NCBI RefSeq assembly: GCF_036924595.1
Contig: NZ_JAZHRV010000001.1
Coordinates: forward strand, 3,286,001 to 3,350,000
DNA: 64,000 nucleotides
Direction of reading: 5' to 3'
DNA from: Bradyrhizobium algeriense
Lineage (GTDB): Bacteria > Pseudomonadota > Alphaproteobacteria > Rhizobiales > Xanthobacteraceae
How positions within the stretch are numbered: position 1 is the first letter of the stretch; each line of letters starts with the position of its first letter. Both the position numbers and the translations under genes were made by a program. Positions 28,578-38,936 of this stretch are shown here, piece by piece. Below the pieces are notes generated by a model. It was not told the DNA's origin. It worked only from the letters and a program-made list of their open reading frames with translations, and searched no databases.

Positions 28578-28631
28578 CGAGTTGACCCGTCTGATCCAGG
28601 AAAATGCGCCGCGGCAAGCGGCGCGGAAAAC

Positions 28632-28994
28632 TCAGCTCGCGGACGTCTCGTCCTTGCTCTCACTCTTTTCCTTGGCCGGCTCGCCCTTGGCGCGGACGCC
28701 CGAAATCATCTGCCGCATCTGCCGCACACGGACGCCGTCCGAAATCTCGAACTCGATCTGGTCGTCGTCGACCACCTTGGTCACCTTGCCGACCAGGCCG
28801 CCCGAGGTGACGACGGTGTCGCCGCGCCGGATGTTTTTGACCAGTTCCTGATGATCCTTCACCTTCTTCTGCTGCGGGCGCAGAATCAGGAAATACATGA
28901 TCACGAAGATCAGCGCGAATGGCAGCAGCGACATCAACATGCTGTTCGCATCGCCGCCGGCTGCAGCCTGGGCGTACGCAGGGGTAATCAGCAT
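28632..28994 (-). CDS. yajC: Preprotein translocase accessory protein YajC
   Basis: A 120-residue single-span protein that joins SecDF. MLITPAYAQ leads to the membrane segment LMSLLPFALIFVIMYFLILR, immediately followed by the hallmark PQQKKVKDHQELVKNIRRGD and TVVTSGGLVGKVTKVVDDDQ. The C-terminus is charged (AKEKSESKDE). ATG 28994 matches the family start; a frame back to 29129 covers non-conserved residues. First gene of the minus-strand operon yajC-secD-secF-Mth938-NDUFAF6-like; divergent from the DUF815 ATPase. Confidence 0.97.
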   Translation of the reverse strand: MLITPAYAQAAAGGDANSMLMSLLPFALIFVIMYFLILRPQQKKVKDHQELVKNIRRGDTVVTSGGLVGKVTKVVDDDQIEFEISDGVRVRQMRQMISGVRAKGEPAKEKSESKDETSAS

Positions 28995-29189
28995 CGAACA
29001 ATCCTCGTGAGACGGAAAAGAACCGGCCATGCCTGGGCTTAGCGCCTTGGGCAAATCGCCTGTCCCGGGCAAATTCGCGCGGACTATAGCGGCGGCGGGC
29101 CCAATTGCAACGTGGCCGGCCCCTCTCATTTAGGCCGCTTGCGGGACCTTCCAAGGCCCGTTAAGGCTGCGCGGTCAGGAACTGCAAAA

Positions 29190-30173
29190 ATGTCGAAAAA
29201 AGCCAAGAAAACCGCGGCTCAAACAGCGGCGCGCACTGCCCCCAGAGCGGCCTCGCGAGCCGTTGCGAAAACCGCGACAAAACGTCCGGCAAACAGCCTC
29301 AACGGCGCCACCGCCGAGCGGATCGCCACGGCGCTGGAAGCCATCGCCGTCCACCTTTCCGCGGCCTCCCCGGCGACGGCCACCCTTGAGCAGTTCGGTT
29401 CTGCGGACGCCTTTGTCTGGCATCCGGACGGACGGCTTTCGTCGGTGCCGCGGGTCAGCCGCGTCGACCTTGGGCTGCTTAGGGGTATCGACCAGGTGCG
29501 CGACATCCTGATCGAAAACACCGAGCGCTTTGCCGACGGGCTGCCCGCGAACAACGCGCTGCTATGGGGCGCGCGCGGCATGGGCAAGTCGTCGCTGGTG
29601 AAGGCCACTCACGCCAATATCAACATCGACCGCAAGCCGGCCGACCGGCTCAAGCTGATCGAGATCCACCGCGAGGATATCGAGAGCCTGCCCGGCCTGA
29701 TGGATCTCCTGCGCAGCTCCGATTTCCGCTTCATCGTGTTCTGCGACGACCTCTCCTTCGACGGCAACGACGCCTCCTACAAATCGCTGAAGGCGGTGCT
29801 GGAAGGCGGTATCGAGGGACGCCCCGACAACGTCATCCTCTACGCGACCTCGAACCGGCGGCACCTGCTGGCGCGCGAGATGATCGAGAACGAACGCTCA
29901 ACCGCGATCAACCCGGGTGAAGCGGTCGAGGAGAAAGTCTCGCTGTCGGATCGCTTCGGGCTTTGGCTCGGCTTCCACCGCTGCAGCCAGGATGAATATC
30001 TGGCGATGGTGCGGGGCTATTGCGGCCATTTCGGCATCGCGATGGCCGACGAAGAGCTGGAGCGCGAAGCGCTGGAATGGTCGACCACGCGCGGCTCTCG
30101 CTCGGGCCGCGTGGCCTGGCAGTTCACGCAGGAACTGGCGGGACGGCTGGGCGTGCGGCTTTCCGGGAAGTAG
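29190..30173 (+). CDS. DUF815 ATPase with histone-like basic tail
   Basis: A 327-residue ATPase. Walker A GARGMGKSSLVKATH (about residue 125) and Walker B FRFIVFCDDLSFDGND are clear, followed by LKAVLEGGIEGRPDNVILYA, TSNRRHLLAREM and DRFGLWLGFHRCSQDEYL, all typical of DUF815 (AAA+ superfamily). The first ~35 residues (MSKKAKKTAAQTAARTAPRA..) are Lys/Ala/Arg-rich like a histone H1 tail, suggesting nucleic-acid contact. Function unknown. ATG 29190 chosen; an upstream frame from 29112 is unlikely. Divergent from yajC with about 195 bases between. Confidence 0.88.
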   Translation: MSKKAKKTAAQTAARTAPRAASRAVAKTATKRPANSLNGATAERIATALEAIAVHLSAASPATATLEQFGSADAFVWHPDGRLSSVPRVSRVDLGLLRGIDQVRDILIENTERFADGLPANNALLWGARGMGKSSLVKATHANINIDRKPADRLKLIEIHREDIESLPGLMDLLRSSDFRFIVFCDDLSFDGNDASYKSLKAVLEGGIEGRPDNVILYATSNRRHLLAREMIENERSTAINPGEAVEEKVSLSDRFGLWLGFHRCSQDEYLAMVRGYCGHFGIAMADEELEREALEWSTTRGSRSGRVAWQFTQELAGRLGVRLSGK

Positions 30174-30212
30174 AGCCCGTAGCCCGTTGGCTGCATCCGG
30201 GGTACGCTCGCC

Positions 30213-31589
30213 TCACGCCCCGTTCAGGAATTGAAGCGGGTCAACCGGAGAAGATCCCTTGCGGATCTCGAAGTGGAGCTGCGGCGACCCCACCTCGCCC
30301 GATTGACCCGATTTGGCAATGATCTGGCCGCGCTTGATCGTATCCCCGCGCTTCACCATCAGTTCACTCGCATGGGCATATGCGGTGACGTACCCGTTGG
30401 AGTGCCGCACCAGAACCAGATTGCCGTAACCCTTGAGCTCGTTGCCGGAATAGGCAACCACGCCATCTTCCGCGGCTTTCACCGGCGTGCCTTCCGGCAC
30501 CGCCAGGTTGATACCGTCATTCGATTTGCCGTTGGTCTTGGCGCCGTAGCTCGTGATCACCTTGCCGCGCACCGGCCAGCGGAAGGTCGGCAGCGCGCCG
30601 GTGGCTTCGCTTGATTTGACCGACGCGGCTTCGACGACGGGCTTTTCTTCGGCAACATTGGTGGTCGCCTGTGCCAGCCGCGCGGCCTGCGGCGGACCGC
30701 CGGCTGCGGCCATCTTGGTGGCAGGCGCCGCAACCGGGGCGACCGGCTGGGCAGGTACTGCGGCGACGACGGGCTGCGCCACTGGCGCGACGGCCGCGGA
30801 CTTCGAACCGGGCACGGTGAGCTTCATGCCGAGGCTGAGCTTGGCGGACTGATCGAGATTGTTGGCCTTGGCGAGTTCGGCAACCGGGACGTGATTGCGG
30901 CGCGCGATGCTCATCAGCGTATCGCCGCGATTGACGATATGGACGCTCGACGGCGCAGCCGCGGCGGCAACCGGCTTGCTGGCCGCCGGCGCAAGCGCCG
31001 GCGCGGCCGCAGCCACCGCCGTCTGCCGCGGAATGATCAGTTGCTGGCCGGGCGACAGCACCCGCGGGCCCTTGTAGCCGTTGGCCTGCAGGATCGCGGC
31101 GGCTGAAACGTTGTAGCGTTTGGCCAGAATGTCGAGCGTGTCGCTGGTGCCGACGATGATCGAGGTGCCATTCGGCGCAGCCGGGCGCGCGGCCGCGACC
31201 GAGCGCGGCGGTACCGTGGCGGTGGTCTCGATCGGCGGCTGGGATGGCGGCGCATAGGACGAAACCCCGCGCCCTCCTCCCGACACCCCGCCAGAGCTGG
31301 CCGGATAAGCGTGCGGTGCAACGACGGCGGGCGGCGGCAGAGCCTGGGACTGGAATTGCGGCGCAGACGCCTGCGGCCGGTCGTATTGCGGCAGCTCGCG
31401 GCGTTCAGCGGTGGGCGGGCGCACCGAACCGGTGGCTTCGGGCTGCGAGGCAAAGGGATTGGAGAACGAGCTATCGGAAAAGCGCGTCTGCATATCGGCG
31501 CTGCAGCCGGCAAAGCCGACTGACATCAGCGTCAGCACCGCGACCTGCGGCATCCGACGCGAGCGAAGCAACTCGGCGACACGGGACAT
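30213..31589 (-). CDS. nlpD: NlpD-like lipoprotein: two LysM domains plus degenerate LytM (M23) domain
   Basis: A 458-residue envelope lipoprotein. Signal with lipobox (LTLMSVGFAGCSAD, Cys ~29), Pro/Gln-rich linker, LysM 1 (SIIVGTSDTLDILAKRYNVS), LysM 2 (VHIVNRGDTLMSIARRNHVP), Ala/Pro linker, then a C-terminal LytM domain (~335-455). In that domain the usual zinc pair H-x-x-x-D is replaced: SNDGINLAVPEG has neither. YAHASELMV and LHFEIRKG are retained. So it is probably an amidase activator like NlpD/EnvC, not a peptidase. It follows pcm, as nlpD does in the surE-pcm-nlpD cluster. Confidence 0.9.
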   Translation of the reverse strand: MSRVAELLRSRRMPQVAVLTLMSVGFAGCSADMQTRFSDSSFSNPFASQPEATGSVRPPTAERRELPQYDRPQASAPQFQSQALPPPAVVAPHAYPASSGGVSGGGRGVSSYAPPSQPPIETTATVPPRSVAAARPAAPNGTSIIVGTSDTLDILAKRYNVSAAAILQANGYKGPRVLSPGQQLIIPRQTAVAAAAPALAPAASKPVAAAAAPSSVHIVNRGDTLMSIARRNHVPVAELAKANNLDQSAKLSLGMKLTVPGSKSAAVAPVAQPVVAAVPAQPVAPVAAPATKMAAAGGPPQAARLAQATTNVAEEKPVVEAASVKSSEATGALPTFRWPVRGKVITSYGAKTNGKSNDGINLAVPEGTPVKAAEDGVVAYSGNELKGYGNLVLVRHSNGYVTAYAHASELMVKRGDTIKRGQIIAKSGQSGEVGSPQLHFEIRKGSSPVDPLQFLNGA

Positions 31590-31698
31590 GGTTACTCACT
31601 CGTACGCAACAAAATACTGTTTTGAGTAAACACTGACCGAGTAAATAACCGCTTAACCCTTGGAATAAGATGTTGGCGGGAACCGCCAATCCGGGATT

Positions 31699-32343
31699 CT
31701 ACAGCTCGCGCGCAATTCCCGGCAGCGCCGGGACGAAGCGGACATCGACCAATTCCTTGCGCTCGAAACCGCTATCTTTCCTGGTCACCCTGACCAGCGT
31801 CTGGGTGCCGTGATGCGGGCCGACCGGTGCGATCAGGATGCCGCCGGGCTCAAGCCGCCGCTGCAGGGTATCGGGGATTTGCTCCATCGCGGCGGTGACG
31901 ATGATGCGATCGAAATCGCCGGCGCCCGGCGGAATGTCGAAGCCGTCGCCATACATCACCTCGATATTGAAATAGCCGAGCGCTTCGAGCCGGTCGCGGG
32001 CCGTGTCCGCCAGCGTCCGATAGCGCTCGATGGTCAGGACATGCGCGCACAGCCGCGACAGCACCGCGGCCTGATAGCCGGAGCCGGTACCGATCTCGAG
32101 CACCTTATGGTCCTTCCGCAGCTGCAACTGCTCGGTCATGTAGGCCACCACGAAGGGCTGGCTGATGGTCTGCCCGCAGGCGATGCCGAGCGCGCTGTCG
32201 CGATAGGCGTGACCGCGGTCGCCAGCCGCCACGAAAACCTCCCGCGGCACCTCTTCCATGGCGCGCAGTACCGCCTGGTCGCTGATCCCCCGCCGCCGCA
32301 GGGTGAGCTGAAACATCATCTTCTCGGGCGGTTCTTGCGACAT
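31699..32343 (-). CDS. pcm: Protein-L-isoaspartate O-methyltransferase
   Basis: PCMT methylates isoaspartate residues of aged proteins with S-adenosylmethionine, starting their repair. The 214-residue protein has the N-terminal helical cap ([20 protein letters not shown]), [18 protein letters not shown], the family region [17 protein letters not shown], motif [19 protein letters not shown] and [30 protein letters not shown]. Full length. Upstream of nlpD-like, as expected, but surE, normally adjacent, lies ~1.9 kb away beyond three plus-strand genes. Confidence 0.96.
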   Translation of the reverse strand: MSQEPPEKMMFQLTLRRRGISDQAVLRAMEEVPREVFVAAGDRGHAYRDSALGIACGQTISQPFVVAYMTEQLQLRKDHKVLEIGTGSGYQAAVLSRLCAHVLTIERYRTLADTARDRLEALGYFNIEVMYGDGFDIPPGAGDFDRIIVTAAMEQIPDTLQRRLEPGGILIAPVGPHHGTQTLVRVTRKDSGFERKELVDVRFVPALPGIAREL

Positions 32344-32580
32344 TGCGGTCTCGCGGCGGGCTCAGGCCCTGCCGAGATGTAATAGCGTCCGCGCACTTAA
32401 GGAAGAATTTCCTCAAGATTTCGGTTCCGGCTACCGGAACTGTTGTTGCGCCCCCGGCGTTAGGGCACGGCAAATCCACAGCCGGAGTCTTTGCTTAAAT
32501 GCGTGCCGGTTCATGTCGACGTTGCGCCAAGGGGTGTTTTTTGCGAACCTCAAAGCCTTGGAAGGGCAAGGATTCCCCTC

Positions 32581-32958
32581 ATGATAGCGACACGGCCGGT
32601 GGGCTGTTCTGTTTTCCTCGTCGAAGACGAGGTGATGATCCGGATGATGGTCGCTGACATGCTGGAAGAGCTGGGCCACAGCGTAGCTGCCGAGGCCGGC
32701 GAAATCGGCGAAGCGGTCAAGCTGGTGCAATCGACCGAATTCGATCTCGCCATTCTCGACGTCAACGTCAACGGCAAGGTGATCACGCCGGTCGCCGAGC
32801 TTATCACGGCGCGCAACCTCCCGTTTATCTTTGCGACCGGCTACGGCTCCTCCGGCCTGCCCCAGGAATATCGCGACCGCCCCGCACTGCAGAAGCCGTT
32901 CCAGCTGGAAACGCTGGCGCAGGTGATCGCCGCTACGATGAAGAGCGCGCCGGTTTAG
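32581..32958 (+). CDS. Stand-alone response regulator receiver protein
   Basis: A 125-residue single REC domain without an output domain. Acidic pocket VFLVEDEVMIRMMVADML, phospho-acceptor Asp in FDLAILDVNVNG, switch Thr in LPFIFATGYGSSG and the Lys in LQKPFQLETLAQV. The variant after the Asp (NVNGK) is typical of the rhizobial single-domain regulators that act as phosphate relays. No histidine kinase is nearby, so its partner is unknown. ATG 32581 begins the domain; a frame from 32491 adds residues with no domain features. Confidence 0.88.
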   Translation: MIATRPVGCSVFLVEDEVMIRMMVADMLEELGHSVAAEAGEIGEAVKLVQSTEFDLAILDVNVNGKVITPVAELITARNLPFIFATGYGSSGLPQEYRDRPALQKPFQLETLAQVIAATMKSAPV

Positions 32959-33013
32959 GCCGCATAACGGCTATCGTGTCCCGGCGAACACCGGAATGAC
33001 AAGAGATGCTTGC

Positions 33014-33705
33014 ATGTCACGAACAGCAAGGCTGCTCGACTTGATCCAGACACTGCGGCGATACCGCCGCCCGGTGAGTGGAGCGCGACTTGCCGATGAA
33101 CTCGATGTTTCGCTGCGCACCATTTATCGCGACATGCAAACGCTGATCGCGCAAGGCGCGCCGATCGAAGGCGGAGCCGGGATCGGCTATGTACTCCGAC
33201 CCGGCTTTACCCTGCCGCCGCTGATGTTCTCCCGTGACGAGATCGAGGCGCTGATGCTTGGTTCGAGCATGGTGGCGCGGGCCGCCGACCCTGCCTTGGC
33301 GAAGGCTGCGCACGACGCATTCGCAAAGATCACCGCCGTGTTGCCGGCGGCCAGAGCAACGAGGTCGATGCGTCAGGACTTTTCGCAGGCCCTATCGTAC
33401 CAGCCATGGTCGATCGCATGAATCTGGCACCCCTTCGGAACGCCATCCGAACCGAGCAAAAGGTCCGGATCGCCTACCACGACAGAGATGGCGCTGCCAC
33501 CGACCGGCGAATATGGCCGATTTCAATCACGTTCTGCGCACGCATTCGATTACTCGCCGCCTGGTGTGAACTTCGCGAGAGCTACCGTCATTTCCGGACC
33601 GACCGGATCGTTGGGTTCGCCGAGGTGGGGGAAAGATATCCGCGACGGCGCCGAGCCCTGATCAAGGAATGGCGCGAAATTGAAGGCCTTCCGGATCCGG
33701 CCTGA
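33014..33705 (+). pseudogene. YafY-type HTH/WYL regulator, frameshifted
   Basis: Two overlapping frames make one protein. The first (33014-33421) has the DeoR-like HTH (LLDLIQTLRRYRRPVSGARL, DVSLRTIYRDMQTLI) and GAPIEGGAGIGYVLRPGFTL. The second carries the WYL part (LAPLRNAIRTEQKVRIAYHD, RIWPISITFCARIRLLAAWC, YRHFRTDRIVGF, YPRRRRALIKEW). Around 33345-33352, after Leu-Pro-Ala, reading moves one base back and continues QSNEVDASGLFAGP, which matches intact relatives. So one base is missing. Either a recent pseudogene or a sequence error; with the base restored it would be about 229 residues. Confidence 0.82.
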
Positions 33706-33790
33706 CATCACTACTGACAGAATCTGTCGCATGAATATCTCACGCTCGATCTGTCACGCGGCCGTGTAGGTCGCACTTCAGGAGTACGAT

Positions 33791-34210
33791 ATGGCGGCAG
33801 ATCGAGCTATTAGAGAACTTACGTTTGGCGACGCTGAAGCCGTGCTTTCGCGTGCCCAGCGGTTGCTAAACACAGGCGATATTTCAGAAGTCATGAAAAC
33901 CTTCGCTTCGGATGTCGTAGTCCGATTTGCTGACTTTCCCGAAACACATGGCAGGGCACCGCTCGAAGCATTTCTGAGGGCACGGTTCGCACGCCAAAAG
34001 AATTACCGGTTGCAGAAACAGTTGCGCGCCGTGTCAGGTAACGTCATCGTTTGCCATTGGGATGCTGAATGGGAGGACGGATTGGACGGGCGCCAAATGG
34101 AAGGCCGCGGGATCGAACTCCTCACCATGCGGGGCGACGAAATCGCCAAATGGGAAGCAACCTTCAACGTTTGGGGAAAGGACGATGCGCCGTCCTTGCC
34201 GATCGTTTAA
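33791..34210 (+). CDS. NTF2/SnoaL-like small protein
   Basis: A 139-residue soluble alpha+beta barrel protein: AEAVLSRAQRLLNTGDISEV, MKTFASDVVVRFADFPE, LEAFLRARFARQKNYRLQK, VIVCHWDAEWEDGLDGRQME and GIELLTMRGDEIAKWEATFN. The pattern (short helix, F-x-x-D-V-V, R-x-A-R, W-x-x-x-W, G-x-E) fits the DUF1348/SnoaL-like NTF2 group; function unknown. It follows the broken YafY gene on the same strand, and such regulators often sit beside small ligand-binding proteins, so they may have formed a unit. Confidence 0.8.
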   Translation: MAADRAIRELTFGDAEAVLSRAQRLLNTGDISEVMKTFASDVVVRFADFPETHGRAPLEAFLRARFARQKNYRLQKQLRAVSGNVIVCHWDAEWEDGLDGRQMEGRGIELLTMRGDEIAKWEATFNVWGKDDAPSLPIV

Positions 34211-34239
34211 CCGGATTGCCGTTGCGCGCCTCGGCGAGC

Positions 34240-35008
34240 CTACTTCAACGTCGTCGTCAATTCTTCCGAGAACACCTCATCGGTCCGATCGAGCCGCAGC
34301 GGCGTGACCGATACGTAGCGCGCCGCAAGTGCGGCCAGATCGGTGCCTTCGGCCGGCGTGTCCATCATCGCCGCGCGCTCGAAGCCGATCCAGAAATAGG
34401 GATTGCCGCGGCCATCGTGGCGCTTGTCGACTTTGAGGAAGCCGAGGTTGCGCTTGCCTTGACGCGTCACGCGCACGCCCTTGACCTGGTCGGGCGTGCA
34501 GGCGGGGAAAGTTGACGTTGATCACAGTATTTTTCGGCACGCCCGCATCGATCACCTTGCGCAGGATATCGGGGCCGAGTTTCAGCGCGGTGTCCCACAG
34601 CGGCGCGTGACGGGTCTCGATGGAAAATTCCTGGCTCAGCGCAAACGACGGGATTCCCAGGATCGTGCCTTCAAGGGCGCCGGCGATGGTGCCGGAATAG
34701 ACCACGTCCTCGGCGACGTTGCGGCCCTTGTTGACGCCGGACAGCACCAGATCCGGCATCTTCTCGCCGAGGATGTGGCGCGAGCCCATGATCACGCAAT
34801 CGGTCGGCGTGCCCCGCACCGCGAAATGGCGCGGACCGACTTCGCGCAGCCGCAAGGGATCGTTCAGCGACAACGAATGCGAGACGCCGGACTGATCGAG
34901 CTCCGGCGCCACGATCCAGACGTCGTCGGACAGCGCGCGGGCGATTTCCTCGACGATCTTCAACCCCGGCGCATGAATGCCGTCGTCGTTGGTGCAGAGA
35001 ATTCGCAT
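34240..35008 (-). pseudogene. surE: 5'/3'-nucleotidase SurE, split by a single-base insertion
   Basis: SurE is a metal-dependent nucleoside-monophosphate phosphatase. From ATG 35008 the N-terminal ~165 residues are perfect: [20 protein letters not shown], the NDD metal motif, [40 protein letters not shown] and VINVNFP. The frame then scrambles. The C-terminal part ([59 protein letters not shown]) is intact in another frame. The break falls at the G4 run 34504-34507; removing one G restores [13 protein letters not shown]. No other damage is seen, so a homopolymer sequencing error is likely. Confidence 0.88.
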
Positions 35009-35104
35009 CCGTCAAAATGCCTTCTGGTTCAGGTCGGGGCAGGCGCTTGCCTTTGGGCGTCGTCTTATCCGGCTATCGCGGCTGAGGCAAACCGGCCGAT
35101 TTCC

Positions 35105-35602
35105 TCATGTTTTCTTCATCCAGACCCGCCAAGGGCGCGCGAATCTGGCGCCGCCATCGATTTTCATCTGCAGGTCCGGCGATTCCTGCTTTGGCGGCTC
35201 GATGGCAACGGGCGGCGGGCTCTCAAGCACTTGCGGTTCTGCTGGATGCGAGGGCTGCACGGGAGCGGGCCGTTCAAGCTTCGGCGCTTCAAACTTCGGC
35301 ACTTCCGGCTTCGCAGCCGGCGGCGGCGCGATCGGCTCGGTCGCCGGCACCTGCGGGGCGACCACCGACATCGATCCGGCCTGCAGATGCGGATGTCGCG
35401 TTCGCGCAACCGCCAGCCCCTTGTCGAAATCCGCAGCGTTGAGCCACTCCTTGGCACGCGTGCGCGCAATCAGATCGTCGTCCCACAGGCGCGCCACTTC
35501 GATATCGAAGGCGCCCATCAACCGCTGGTCGATCAACTGCATCCCGTGGCCGGTAACAGCCCATTGCCTCCCGATCCAAAAGATGTCGCGATGCAATGCC
35601 AT
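35105..35602 (-). CDS. Hypothetical protein, Pro-rich, between surE and serS
   Basis: A 165-residue soluble protein. The N-terminal ~75 residues are ordered and look conserved (MALHRDIFWIGRQWAVTGHG, MQLIDQRLMGAFDIEVARLW, DDDLIARTRAKEWLNAADFD). The rest is Pro/Glu/Ala-rich and likely disordered (PPPAAKPEVPKFEAPKLERP), ending basic (RPWRVWMKKT). No signal, no membrane span. I do not recognise a named family; it looks like a lineage-specific Bradyrhizobium protein. ATG 35602 starts 12 bases after the serS stop region, so it is probably in the serS-surE transcript. Upstream frames to 35938 overlap serS and are not real. Confidence 0.7.
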   Translation of the reverse strand: MALHRDIFWIGRQWAVTGHGMQLIDQRLMGAFDIEVARLWDDDLIARTRAKEWLNAADFDKGLAVARTRHPHLQAGSMSVVAPQVPATEPIAPPPAAKPEVPKFEAPKLERPAPVQPSHPAEPQVLESPPPVAIEPPKQESPDLQMKIDGGARFARPWRVWMKKT

Positions 35603-35613
35603 TTTGCCTTGCG

Positions 35614-37043
<1,430 letters not shown>

Positions 37044-37095
37044 CGAATCACAGGCAGCACGGCGCAATGATAGGGAAAACGCGGCGGAAGCGCCC

Positions 37096-37917
37096 CTACT
37101 CGGCCGGATTGGCTTCCGGGGGCGGGCTGGCGGGCGGAGGCGTGGTCGAGGCCTGCGCGGCCGCGGCCTTCTTTTCCACCATGCGGACGGCAACGATGGC
37201 GCCCTCGTAGAGCAGCAGCAGCGGTATCGCGAGCGAGGCTTGGCTGATCACGTCGGGCGGCGTCAGGACGGCGGCGATCACGAAGGCGATGACGATGAAA
37301 TAGCGCCGCTTCTCGCGAAGCATCTGCGAGGTGACGATGCCGATCCTCCCCAAAAGCGTCAGGATCACCGGCAGCTGGAATGCGATGCCGAAGGCGAAGA
37401 TCAGCGACATCATTAGCGACAGATACTCGCCGACCTTCGGCAACAACTGGATCTGCGCGGTTTCGTCGCCGCCCATCTGTTGCATGCCGAGCGAGAACCG
37501 CACCAGCATCGGCAGCACGATGAAGTAAACCAGGAGCGAGCCGAGCAGGAAAAAGAACGGCGTGGCGACCAGGTAAGGCAGGAACGCGCCGCGCTCGTGC
37601 TTGTAGAGGCCGGGCGCCACGAACATGTAGATCTGCCCGGCAACGATCGGGAACGAGATGAAGGCAGCGCCGAACATCGCCAGCTTCAACTGGGTCAGGA
37701 AATATTCCAACAGCGCGGTGTAGATGAATTTCGAATTTTCGGCGCCCGCGACCCAGACGAACGGCCAGACCAGCACGTTGTAGATCTGCTTGGCGAAGAA
37801 GAAGCAGAAGATGAACGCTATGCCGAAGGCCAACAGCGCCTTGATCAGCCGCGAGCGCAGCTCGATCAAATGATCCATCAACGGCGCCTTGCTGGCCTCG
37901 ATGTCCTCGATGGTCAT
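37096..37917 (-). CDS. tatC: Twin-arginine translocase subunit TatC
   Basis: TatC binds twin-arginine signal peptides and, with TatB, forms the receptor for folded-protein export. 273 residues, six membrane helices; first helix after [20 protein letters not shown], then [80 protein letters not shown] and [20 protein letters not shown], all family hallmarks. C-terminus Ala/Pro-rich. Its start overlaps the tatB stop by four bases. Tat clients seen in this window include the FAH-family (17553) and DUF3828-like (15892) proteins. Confidence 0.97.
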   Translation of the reverse strand: MTIEDIEASKAPLMDHLIELRSRLIKALLAFGIAFIFCFFFAKQIYNVLVWPFVWVAGAENSKFIYTALLEYFLTQLKLAMFGAAFISFPIVAGQIYMFVAPGLYKHERGAFLPYLVATPFFFLLGSLLVYFIVLPMLVRFSLGMQQMGGDETAQIQLLPKVGEYLSLMMSLIFAFGIAFQLPVILTLLGRIGIVTSQMLREKRRYFIVIAFVIAAVLTPPDVISQASLAIPLLLLYEGAIVAVRMVEKKAAAAQASTTPPPASPPPEANPAE

Positions 37918-38429
37918 GACGCTTTGGCGTCCTTGAGAACGTCAGGCGCCGCCGGCGCGATATCCTGCGCCGCCGCCTGAACTTCACGCGTGATCGCCAG
38001 CGGCTCGGACGCCGCCGCATGCGCCTCGGCTTCGGCGAAGGTCTCCGGCGTCGGTGCGGCCGGCGTGGTCGGGGTAACGGGTTCGCCGATCGCGGACGCC
38101 ACCTGGGCATCGTTGGGAGCGGTGGCGGGCTTGTCGATGTCGCCGATCTGCAGGGCGTCGCTGACGTCCTTCTGCAGCGAGGTCATGACGTTGGCGGGGG
38201 AGAGGCCTGTCGCCACGTCCTTGACCTCGTCAAAGCTCTTCTTGAGGTCGGCCATTTCGGCCTCCCGCATGGCCTCCTGGAACTGGCCCTGGAATTCGGA
38301 CGCCATCTTGCGCGCCTTGCCCATCCATTGCCCGACCATGCGCAACACGCCCGGCAGCTCTTTCGGGCCGATGGCAATCAGCGCGACAACCGCGATGACG
38401 ACCAGTTCACTCCACCCGATGTCGAACAT
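37914..38429 (-). CDS. tatB: Twin-arginine translocase subunit TatB
   Basis: A 171-residue protein: [20 protein letters not shown] membrane helix, the hinge [20 protein letters not shown], amphipathic helix [20 protein letters not shown] and a long Ala/Pro/Thr-rich tail (~85-171). The Glu at residue 8 and GPKELP are typical TatB. It has the alphaproteobacterial extended C-terminus. ATG 38429 starts MFDIGW as in the family; a start at 38447 would add six residues. In operon tatA-tatB-tatC, overlapping tatC by four bases. Confidence 0.96.
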   Translation of the reverse strand: MFDIGWSELVVIAVVALIAIGPKELPGVLRMVGQWMGKARKMASEFQGQFQEAMREAEMADLKKSFDEVKDVATGLSPANVMTSLQKDVSDALQIGDIDKPATAPNDAQVASAIGEPVTPTTPAAPTPETFAEAEAHAAASEPLAITREVQAAAQDIAPAAPDVLKDAKAS

Positions 38430-38547
38430 GAATTCTTCCGCTCGCACGAGACGTCCGCGCCCAAATCCCTATCTAGCAAGATTTGGGGACGCCCGCGCCT
38501 TTTCTCAAACCGGCTTTCAACCGACGCCTGGTTCAAGATGCCTGGGT

Positions 38548-38790
38548 TCAGACAGCCTTGCTGCCGACATCCGTCCGTGCCGCCGTCGGCGCCGGCGTCG
38601 CATTGTGATCGATGGTCTTCACCGGCTCGGCCGGCTTTTCGGGCGCCTTCTCGTCGTCCTGCATGCCCTTCTTGAAGGCCTTGATGCCATTTGCAACATC
38701 ACCCATCAGGTCGGAAATCTTGCCACGGCCGAACAACAGCAGGACCACTGCGATCACGACGATCCAGTGCCAAATGCTAAGCGAACCCAT
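38548..38790 (-). CDS. tatA: Twin-arginine translocase subunit TatA
   Basis: An 80-residue pore-forming subunit: [20 protein letters not shown], then [20 protein letters not shown] and [12 protein letters not shown]. The F-G-R-G-K-I hinge is characteristic. The tail ([11 protein letters not shown] type) is low-complexity. ATG 38790 is correct because GGAGGGTTGCAGG lies just upstream. It precedes tatB by about 118 bases and follows scpB in the same direction. Confidence 0.96.
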   Translation of the reverse strand: MGSLSIWHWIVVIAVVLLLFGRGKISDLMGDVANGIKAFKKGMQDDEKAPEKPAEPVKTIDHNATPAPTAARTDVGSKAV

Positions 38791-38936
38791 CCTGCAACCC
38801 TCCAAAAGAGACGGCCGGTTTCCGGCCAAGCTTTGGCGGAAGGTAGGCCCGAGAGGTGTCAAAAACAAGGACCCCTGCCGCGGCAAATCGCTGTCGCGGC
38901 TACGGATTATGGCTATCATTAACCCCGCTTGCGGGG

